Below, piece by piece: positions 1 through 5,596 of a stretch of DNA of 8,085 nucleotides (positions within the stretch are counted from its first letter, which is position 1; every line of letters starts with the position of its first letter). The stretch comes from Clostridia bacterium (GTDB lineage Bacteria > Bacillota > Clostridia > Oscillospirales > Acutalibacteraceae), in the NCBI GenBank assembly GCA_017615405.1, contig JAGAAE010000060.1, forward strand, positions 1 to 8,085. The letters are read 5' to 3'. The notes beneath the pieces were generated by a model that was not told the DNA's origin, searched no databases, and was given only the letters and a program-made list of their open reading frames with translations. Both the position numbers and the translations under genes were made by a program.

Positions 1-1101
1 CAAGAGGGAAGACTTGATATCGTTTTTCTCGCGACCGTTCTTTTCTTGCTGACGTTCGGTCTTGTCATGTTGTTTTCTTCAAGCTATGCCTATGCTTACG
101 AGAGATTCGGAAACAGTTATAAGTTTATATCCAAGCAGTTGATTTTTGCTGTGATAGGCGTTGGGCTTATGCTGTTGATATCGAAAATCAACTATCATAT
201 TCTCAGAAGATTTGCAATTTGGATTTACGGTATAAGCATCATCATGCTCTTGGCAGTACTGGTTTTACCGCCTATGTCCGACGAGGTCGGCGTTAAAAGA
301 TGGATAGCGATAAAATCTTTTACTTTCCAACCGTCCGAGATCGGTAAATTTGCCATTATTTTGTTGTTTGCGCATTTGATTTCAATAAATCATGAAAAGA
401 TGCGCAGCTTCAAATTTATCTTTGTTCTCGGTTTACTTCTGTTAGGTATAGCGGTCCCGGTTGTCCTTGAGCCTCATATTTCGGCTACGATCCTTATTCT
501 TTTGATTGCCTTCGTTATGATGTTTGTCGGAGGAATGCGAAAAACGTTGGCGGTCTCGGTCGCGGGTCTCGGTTCGATGGGCGTGCTGGTCTTTTTAAAT
601 TCAAACTTTATCGGTTACAGCAGTTCGCGAATCAAATATTGGCGAAATCCCTGGCTTGACGCGAAGGGCAAGGGTTTCCAGACCATTCAATCGCTTCTTG
701 CCATAGGTTCAGGCGGAATACTCGGAAGAGGGATCGGTCAATCCCGTCAAAAGTATCTCTGGGTCCCGGAGCCTCACAATGACTTTATTTTCGCTATCGT
801 TTGCGAAGAATTAGGGCTTGTCGGCGCATTGTTGGTTATCGCCGGATTTGCCATGCTCGTCTGGAGAGGCTTCAGCGTCGCGATGCGAGCAGAGGATAAA
901 TTCGGAATGCTTCTCGCACTCGGGCTGTCATTCCAGGTTGGATTGCAGGCGATGCTTAATATCTGGGTCGTTACGAACACCATTCCGAATACGGGAATAA
1001 GCCTTCCTTTTTTCAGTTACGGAGGTTCTTCACTCATAATCCTTCTTGCTGAAATGGGAATAGTTTTATCCGTTTCAAGAGGCGCAAATAAAGATAAATA
1101 A
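1..1101 (+). CDS. ftsW: FtsW-type septal peptidoglycan glycosyltransferase (5' partial)
   Basis: SEDS-family membrane protein that polymerises lipid II into glycan strands at the division septum together with a class B penicillin-binding protein. The reading frame is open from the first base; the visible 366 residues begin inside the N-terminal region (GRLDIVF, then the first membrane helix ending FGLVMLFSSS), so only a short cytosolic start is missing. The TTG at 46 lies inside that helix and is not a believable start. SEDS hallmarks, numbered from the first visible codon: GVKRW (about 97), QPSE (110-113), the PHNDF loop with the expected catalytic Asp at 261, then EELGL, and near the C-terminus NTGISLPFFSYGGSS. 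About ten hydrophobic segments are present. RodA and SpoVE are close relatives; position directly before murG favours FtsW (or a SpoVE-like paralogue). The stop is 28 bases before murG, indicating co-transcription. Confidence 0.93.
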   Translation, partial: QEGRLDIVFLATVLFLLTFGLVMLFSSSYAYAYERFGNSYKFISKQLIFAVIGVGLMLLISKINYHILRRFAIWIYGISIIMLLAVLVLPPMSDEVGVKRWIAIKSFTFQPSEIGKFAIILLFAHLISINHEKMRSFKFIFVLGLLLLGIAVPVVLEPHISATILILLIAFVMMFVGGMRKTLAVSVAGLGSMGVLVFLNSNFIGYSSSRIKYWRNPWLDAKGKGFQTIQSLLAIGSGGILGRGIGQSRQKYLWVPEPHNDFIFAIVCEELGLVGALLVIAGFAMLVWRGFSVAMRAEDKFGMLLALGLSFQVGLQAMLNIWVVTNTIPNTGISLPFFSYGGSSLIILLAEMGIVLSVSRGANKDK

Positions 1102-1129
1102 TTTAATTTCACAGAAAAGAGGTCGGATC

Positions 1130-2251
1130 ATGCATATCCTTTTTGCAGGAGGCGGTACGGCGGGTCATATAAATCCTGCGCTTGCCGTTGCTGACTATAT
1201 CAAACAAAAACATAAAGACGCAAAGATCAGTTATATCGGTACGCCTGATAAACTTGAAGCGACCCTTGTCCCTAAGAAAGGGTATGATTTTTATACTATC
1301 GAGGTATCGGGTTTTAAAAGAGCATTCAGTTTTTCCAACGTCAAATACAACTTAAACGCGGTCGCAAAGGCAATGTCCGCCTCAAAAAAAGTAAGATCGC
1401 TTCTCAAGGAATTAAAGCCTGATATTGTTGTAGGAACCGGAGGATACGTCAGCGGACCTGTGCTCAAAGAGGCGGCAAAAATGAAGATCAAGACCGCTAT
1501 CCACGAGCAAAATGCATATCCCGGTGTAACGACGAAGATGCTTTCAGGGTCGGTCGATGCAGTTATGCTTGCTATGCCCGAAGCGGAAAAACATCTGAAA
1601 TTGAAAAAGGAACCTGTTATAACAGGCAATCCCGTACGAACGGAACTGACGGAGATCTCAAGAGAGGAAGCAAGAAAAAAACTCGGCTTTGACGATCGTC
1701 CGATGATCTTGTCGTTTGGCGGCTCGCTCGGTGCAAGGCATCTTAATGAGGCGGTCGAAAAGCTCATTGAAAACTATTATCAATCCGGAAAGATATATCA
1801 TATTCACGGCACCGGAAAAGTCGGCTTTGCCGCCATGAACGAGCATCTTGAAGAAAAAGGAATAGAACTTCCCGCCGAAATTCAGGTAAGGGAATACATT
1901 GATGATATGGACGTCTGTATGGCTGCTGCAGATCTTGTTATTTGCAGAGCAGGGGCGATAACGCTGAGTGAGCTTGCCCTTTGCGGTAAACCGTCGGTTC
2001 TCATTCCTTCGCCGTTTGTTACCGAAAATCATCAATTCCACAACGCGATGACGCTGAAAAAAGCTGGCGCGGCGGAAATAATCGAAGAAAAAGATTTGAC
2101 GGGAGAATCACTTCTTGAAACGGTCGAGATGTTGATAGAAAACAAACCGAAACTCGAAAAAATGTCACAAGCGGCTAAAAAAGCCGCCATCCCCGACGCA
2201 AACAAAAGGATTTATGACGTCCTGATGAAGTTGTATACCCGTACTTATTGA
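1130..2251 (+). CDS. murG: MurG, lipid II-forming N-acetylglucosaminyltransferase
   Basis: GT28-family enzyme that transfers GlcNAc from UDP-GlcNAc to lipid I on the cytosolic membrane face, giving lipid II, the substrate of the neighbouring FtsW. The 373 residues match normal family length. The N-terminal Rossmann domain carries the glycine loop GGGTAGH (7-13, His13) and a second loop GTGGYVSGP (102-110), followed by HEQN (125-128) with the conserved Asn128. The C-terminal domain has TGNPVR (165-170), the third glycine loop GGSLGA (197-202), and the UDP-GlcNAc-binding block RAGAITLSEL (273-282, Glu281), GKPSVLIPSP (286-295) and HQFHNA (301-306). The ATG at 1130 is preceded by AGAGGT (1118-1123) at a 6-base spacing, and MHILFAGGGT is a typical start. 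No truncation or missing motif is seen. Confidence 0.97.
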   Translation: MHILFAGGGTAGHINPALAVADYIKQKHKDAKISYIGTPDKLEATLVPKKGYDFYTIEVSGFKRAFSFSNVKYNLNAVAKAMSASKKVRSLLKELKPDIVVGTGGYVSGPVLKEAAKMKIKTAIHEQNAYPGVTTKMLSGSVDAVMLAMPEAEKHLKLKKEPVITGNPVRTELTEISREEARKKLGFDDRPMILSFGGSLGARHLNEAVEKLIENYYQSGKIYHIHGTGKVGFAAMNEHLEEKGIELPAEIQVREYIDDMDVCMAAADLVICRAGAITLSELALCGKPSVLIPSPFVTENHQFHNAMTLKKAGAAEIIEEKDLTGESLLETVEMLIENKPKLEKMSQAAKKAAIPDANKRIYDVLMKLYTRTY

Positions 2252-2277
2252 CTTAAAGTCTCCGTTTTGCATAGTAT
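2248..2277 (+). promoter_or_regulatory. Possible sigma-70-type promoter for murA
   Basis: TTGACT (2248-2253, overlapping the murG stop codon) and TAGTAT (2272-2277) are separated by 18 bases, giving 5/6 and 4/6 matches to the -35 and -10 consensus. A start near 2284 would give a leader of about 29 bases containing the murA ribosome site AAGGGGAG (2298-2305). The 61-base gap is longer than the other spacings in this cluster, which is compatible with an internal promoter. Matches of this quality occur by chance, so this is tentative. Confidence 0.35.
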
Positions 2278-2312
2278 GAAATGTATTTCTACTTGCAAAG
2301 GGGAGCCGAATA

Positions 2313-3566
2313 ATGCCGTCGATATACGTTGAAGGCAAAAAAAGACTAACGGGAAAAATAAAAGTCCAAGGCTCAAAAAATGCGGTATTACCTATCATCG
2401 CTGCCTCGGTTTTGATCGACGGAAAGTCGGTCATAACGAACTGTCCGAAGATAAATGACGTAGAGACCAGCATAAAGATTCTTGAACAACTCGGCGCTGT
2501 TTGCAGTTTTGAAGATAATTGTCTGATAATCGATTCGACAAATATAAACAAATCTGCGGTAAGAGAAGATCTTATGCGCGAGATGCGCTCGTCTTCGCTG
2601 TTTTTAGGCTCAGTATTAGGGAGAATGAACGAGGCTGTTATAAGCAGTCCGGGCGGTTGTGATTTAGGTCCGCGACCGATCGATATACATATCAGATCGA
2701 TGAGATCATTAGGCGCCGATATCAGCGAGCGAAACGGATATATCTTTTTTTCGGCTAAAAACGGTTTGAAAGGAACCTATACGGTATTGCCGTTTCCGAG
2801 CGTAGGAGCAACCGAAAATACCATTGTTGCGTCGGTACTCGCGAGAGGGAAGACGGTAATTGAAAATTGTGCAAAAGAGCCTGAAATCGTAGAGCTTGCC
2901 GACTTCTTGAATAAAGCCGGTGCAAGGATAACCGGTGCCGGAAGCGACAGGATAGTGATCGAGGGTGTAAAGAAACTGAGATCCGTCACCTTCGCGGTGG
3001 GATTTGATCGTATCGTTGCCGCAACCTATATTTCGGCGGCGGCTGTTACCGGCGGTGACGTCCTTCTGTGCGACGTCGATACTTCAAAAATGCGATCGGT
3101 CATCTCGGTTTTTGAAGAGGCGGGCTGTAATTTTTCTTATGAAGAAAATGCGATAAGAGTAAGATGCCGTGACCGTTTGAATTCACTATCAACCGTAAAA
3201 AGCCATGTATATCCCGGATTTCCGACCGATGCCGGTCCGACACTTATCTCCGCTTTGAGCGTTGCAAAGGGTACCAGCATATTTATCGAATCGATATTTG
3301 AAAATCGTTACGACTTTGCCTGCGAACTCAGGCGAATGGGAGCAGACGTTAAAATCGATGGAAGAACCGCCGTTATTCTCGGTCGGGAAAATCTTTACGG
3401 TGCGAGGTGCGTCGCGACCGATCTTCGCGGCGGAGCGGCGCTGGTGGTTGCCGGGCTTTCGGCTTGCGGTACAACGATAATTGACAGAACCGATCATATC
3501 AAAAGGGGCTATCAGGATATCGTCGGTGATCTGGCTGCTGTTTCGGCGGATATAAAAGAAATATAA
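2313..3566 (+). CDS. murA: MurA, UDP-GlcNAc 1-carboxyvinyltransferase
   Basis: Cytosolic enzyme that transfers enolpyruvate from PEP to UDP-GlcNAc, the first committed step of peptidoglycan precursor synthesis and the target of fosfomycin. The 417 residues fit the family (about 420). Visible landmarks: GSKNAVLP with Lys22 and Asn23; MRSSSLFLG with Arg92; GGCDLGPRPIDIH with the catalytic Cys116 and Arg121; KEPEIVELADFL (188-199); GFPTDAG with Asp306, matching the E. coli Asp305 base; TDLRGGAALVVAG with Arg372; and HIKRGY (395-400) with Arg398. The DRIETGT segment of many MurA proteins reads DRIVAAT here (232-238). The ATG at 2313 lies 7 bases after AAGGGGAG (2298-2305). It sits between murG and ftsQ, where bacilli usually have murB. 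A second MurA elsewhere in the genome is common in Firmicutes but cannot be seen here. Confidence 0.96.
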   Translation: MPSIYVEGKKRLTGKIKVQGSKNAVLPIIAASVLIDGKSVITNCPKINDVETSIKILEQLGAVCSFEDNCLIIDSTNINKSAVREDLMREMRSSSLFLGSVLGRMNEAVISSPGGCDLGPRPIDIHIRSMRSLGADISERNGYIFFSAKNGLKGTYTVLPFPSVGATENTIVASVLARGKTVIENCAKEPEIVELADFLNKAGARITGAGSDRIVIEGVKKLRSVTFAVGFDRIVAATYISAAAVTGGDVLLCDVDTSKMRSVISVFEEAGCNFSYEENAIRVRCRDRLNSLSTVKSHVYPGFPTDAGPTLISALSVAKGTSIFIESIFENRYDFACELRRMGADVKIDGRTAVILGRENLYGARCVATDLRGGAALVVAGLSACGTTIIDRTDHIKRGYQDIVGDLAAVSADIKEI

Positions 3567-3570
3567 GGGA
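3565..3570 (+). promoter_or_regulatory. Ribosome binding site that favours the second ATG of ftsQ
   Basis: AAGGGA overlaps the murA stop codon (3564-3566). It lies only 2 bases before the ATG at 3573 but 8 bases before the ATG at 3579. The latter is normal Shine-Dalgarno spacing and the former is too close, so 3579 is the more likely start. Confidence 0.6.
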
Positions 3571-3578
3571 AGATGAAA

Positions 3579-4349
3579 ATGGAGAAAGACGAAGTTGCAA
3601 AGCGTCGCGCGTACAGACGGAAAAAAGCAAGAAAAAAGAGAGTTATTATCGGGTTTGTTTTGTTTTTGATAATCGGGCTGTCGGTTTTGATCGCTTTGTC
3701 ATTGACCGTTTTGTTCCCGATAAAGAACGTAACCTTCAGCGGAAATAAAATATATACCGAAGAACAGCTTGAAGAGGGTCTTCAAATCAAGGGAAAGAAT
3801 TTCTTTACGATCTCTGAGAAAAAAATCGTAGCGAATGGAAGAGAAAAGCTTCCCTACGTAGAATCGGTGAAAATAGGTCGAAAATTCCCCGATACCGTTT
3901 CGGTCGAGGTCACCGAGGCAAAGGAATTTGCGGTCTATAACGTAAAAGGCGGTTACTATGCTGTCAGTAAAGACGGATACGTTTTGTCAAAAAAACCGTC
4001 AAAACCCGAAGGAGTTGTTGAGATCAAGACCGATCTTTCAAAGGTCAAAATAGGCGAGAAAATTGATTATTCAGACGGCGCGTTAGAGGAAACTATTGAG
4101 ACCTTAATTGATAAGCTTGACAAAAAGAAGATAAAGATAGATTATATCGATTTAACTTCAAAGACAGATATTACGGTCGGAATTCTTGACGGTCGGTTTA
4201 AGGTAATGTTCGGGTCGAAACTCAATATCGAGCGAAAGATCGATCATTTATGCGTTATGTTAGGTAAGATAAGCGACGGAGATAAGGGTACGATAAATCT
4301 CAGTTCTTGGAGCGAATCCGACCCAACTGGGATACTTATAAAAGAATAA
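3579..4349 (+). CDS. ftsQ: FtsQ/DivIB-type divisome protein
   Basis: Bitopic membrane protein of the divisome, which in Gram-positive bacteria (as DivIB) associates with FtsL and DivIC and supports septal wall synthesis. With the start chosen here it has 256 residues: a short very basic cytosolic tail (1-21, RRKKARKKR), one transmembrane helix (about 22-46), a POTRA domain (about 47-116) beginning FPIKNVTFSGNKIYT and ending with the family-typical FPDTVSVEVTEAKEFAVY, then a beta domain (117-250) ending GTINLSSWSESDPTG. Sequence conservation in this family is low, so the call rests on the topology, the POTRA pattern and location between murA and ftsQ's usual partner ftsZ. The ATG at 3573 would add two residues (MK) but fits the ribosome site poorly. 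Only 12 bases separate it from the murA stop, so the two are probably translated from one mRNA. Confidence 0.9.
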   Translation: MEKDEVAKRRAYRRKKARKKRVIIGFVLFLIIGLSVLIALSLTVLFPIKNVTFSGNKIYTEEQLEEGLQIKGKNFFTISEKKIVANGREKLPYVESVKIGRKFPDTVSVEVTEAKEFAVYNVKGGYYAVSKDGYVLSKKPSKPEGVVEIKTDLSKVKIGEKIDYSDGALEETIETLIDKLDKKKIKIDYIDLTSKTDITVGILDGRFKVMFGSKLNIERKIDHLCVMLGKISDGDKGTINLSSWSESDPTGILIKE

Positions 4350-4393
4350 AATAAATTATTTGCTAAAATTTTTATAAAAAAACAATAAAAGTG

Positions 4394-4422
4394 TTGAAAT
4401 TTGCAAATACATATGATATTAT
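4394..4422 (+). promoter_or_regulatory. Extended -10 promoter of ftsZ with AT-rich upstream tract
   Basis: TTGAAA (4394-4399) and TATTAT (4417-4422) are exactly 17 bases apart, each 5/6 to the sigma-70 consensus, and the -10 is preceded by TG plus one base (4414-4416), the extended -10 motif. Upstream, 4350-4393 is almost entirely A/T with runs such as AAAATTTTT (4365-4373) and AAAAAAA (4376-4382), like an UP element. Transcription would start near 4429, leaving a leader of about 47 bases. No GC-rich hairpin separates ftsQ from ftsZ, so readthrough from the upstream operon is also possible. Confidence 0.78.
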
Positions 4423-4430
4423 ATTATCGA

Positions 4431-4446
4431 ATAATTGTGTAATTAT
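4431..4446 (+). repeat. Short inverted repeat at the ftsZ transcription start
   Basis: ATAATT (4431-4436) and AATTAT (4441-4446) form a perfect 6-base inverted repeat around a GTGT centre, immediately after the predicted start point near 4429. It could be an operator or a small 5'-leader hairpin. It consists only of A and T in the arms and lies in an AT-rich gap, so it may be chance. Confidence 0.35.
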
Positions 4447-4463
4447 GATTTCAGATAGAAAAC

Positions 4464-4468
4464 GGAGG
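4464..4468 (+). promoter_or_regulatory. Strong ftsZ ribosome binding site
   Basis: A perfect GGAGG lies 8 bases before the ATG at 4477. It is the strongest Shine-Dalgarno match in the window, consistent with high FtsZ output and with this start. Confidence 0.85.
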
Positions 4469-4476
4469 AAAATTAA

Positions 4477-5541
4477 ATGCCATTTGATGTAGCTCAAGAA
4501 ATGGAAGATGTTGTTCAAATCAAGGTCGTAGGAGTCGGCGGCGGCGGCGGAAACGCTATCAACCGCATGGTTGCTGCCGGAGTAAAGGGTGTTGAATTTG
4601 TCGCTGTTAATACCGATAAAGCCGCTCTTTTCCTTTCCAAAGCAAATACTAAAATCCAGATAGGCGACAAAACTACAGCAGGTATGGGCGCCGGCGGAAA
4701 TCCGGAAAACGGTCGTGCCGCTGCCGAGGAGTCGCGTGATGAGATCGCCGCTGCGATCCGCAGTGCCGATATGATCTTTATTACGGCAGGTATGGGCGGC
4801 GGAACAGGAACAGGCGCTGCTCCGATAGTTGCCTCTATCGCTCAGGAACTCGGTATACTTACCGTAGGTATCGTTACTAAGCCTTTTGCATTTGAGGGCA
4901 AAAAGCGTATGAATCAGGCTGAGGCGGGTATCGCTGATCTCAGTGAGCACGTTGACAGCTTGGTCGTTATTCCCAACGAACGCCTCAAATATGTTTCCGA
5001 GCAGAAGATAACCTTCAAGAATGCTTTCGAGATCGCTGACGACGTTCTCCGTCAGGGCGTTCAGAGCATTTCCGAACTTATTAACGTTACCGCTCTTGTC
5101 AACCTCGACTTTGCCGACGTTAAGTCCATCATGTCCGATGCCGGATATGCTCATATGGGCGTCGGTGTTGCTACCGGTCGTGATAAGGCTGAGCAGGCTG
5201 CGAGAATGGCGGTCACCAGTCCGCTTATTGAAACCTCAATGGATAATGCCCGCGGCGTTATCATCAGCATCACCGGTTCTTCGGATATCGGTCTTGAAGA
5301 GGTTGAGATCGCTTCTTCCATTATCTCGGATATGGCTCATCCGGATGCGACTATCATCTGGGGTGCTCAGCTTGATGACACCATCGAAGATACCATCCGT
5401 GTTACCGTTGTCGCTACCGGTCTCGGTGAAGACAAGAGAAAGAAAGACGACAATGATCTGGCGTCGCTCATTAAGAATGCTTCTGCCGACGATGAGGACG
5501 AGGCTTACGGTGACGTAATGAGCTTTTTCAAGAAAGACTAA
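4477..5541 (+). CDS. ftsZ: FtsZ, tubulin-like cell division GTPase
   Basis: Cytosolic GTPase that polymerises into the Z-ring at midcell. The N-terminal nucleotide domain has [13 protein letters not shown] (19-31), NTD (45-47), GAGGNPENG (71-79) and the tubulin signature GGGTGTG (107-113). The catalytic T7 loop NLDFADV (209-215) keeps both acidic residues, Asp211 and Asp214. The C-terminal domain runs to about residue 316 (RVTVVATGL). The protein then ends after 38 more residues: an acidic and lysine-rich linker of roughly 25, then [11 protein letters not shown], which resembles the conserved C-terminal peptide (DIPxFLRxR type) that binds membrane anchors. At 354 residues it is short for the family (often 370-400) because the linker is short. 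Codons lean to CGT/CGC arginine more than in neighbouring genes, as in highly expressed genes. It has its own promoter, strong ribosome site and terminator; no ftsA precedes it. Confidence 0.98.
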   Translation: MPFDVAQEMEDVVQIKVVGVGGGGGNAINRMVAAGVKGVEFVAVNTDKAALFLSKANTKIQIGDKTTAGMGAGGNPENGRAAAEESRDEIAAAIRSADMIFITAGMGGGTGTGAAPIVASIAQELGILTVGIVTKPFAFEGKKRMNQAEAGIADLSEHVDSLVVIPNERLKYVSEQKITFKNAFEIADDVLRQGVQSISELINVTALVNLDFADVKSIMSDAGYAHMGVGVATGRDKAEQAARMAVTSPLIETSMDNARGVIISITGSSDIGLEEVEIASSIISDMAHPDATIIWGAQLDDTIEDTIRVTVVATGLGEDKRKKDDNDLASLIKNASADDEDEAYGDVMSFFKKD

Positions 5542-5554
5542 TTGACAGTTTTTT

Positions 5555-5581
5555 AGCCCGAGATGATTCTCGGGCTTTTTT
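5555..5581 (+). terminator. Intrinsic terminator after ftsZ
   Basis: AGCCCGAG (5555-5562) pairs perfectly with CTCGGGCT (5569-5576) around a 6-base loop, and the stem runs into a T tract through 5581. It begins 13 bases after the ftsZ stop and ends 15 bases before the feoB start codon. It is oriented only for + strand transcription, as no A tract precedes the stem. Confidence 0.9.
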
Positions 5582-5596
5582 GTCGGGTGTTGTTTT

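Noticed and set aside
46..48. TTG as the ftsW start codon
   Set aside because: It falls inside the first membrane helix, the frame is open to base 1, and the upstream residues (GRLDIVF) match normal FtsW sequence.
1291..2041. Minus-strand frames across murG
   Set aside because: Shadows of murG, with no ribosome sites or recognisable domains.
2258..2299. TTTTGCA/TGCAAAG inverted repeat in the murG-murA gap
   Set aside because: Only about six pairs around a loop of more than 20 bases, which is weak and likely chance.
4350..4390. Terminator between ftsQ and ftsZ
   Set aside because: Only A/T-rich weak symmetry is present, with no GC-containing stem followed by a T tract.
4372..5154. Long minus-strand open frame (260 codons) antisense to ftsZ
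   Set aside because: It mirrors the codon bias of ftsZ, its start lies inside ftsZ, and the product is low-complexity Ser/Asn/Gly-rich with no recognisable domain.
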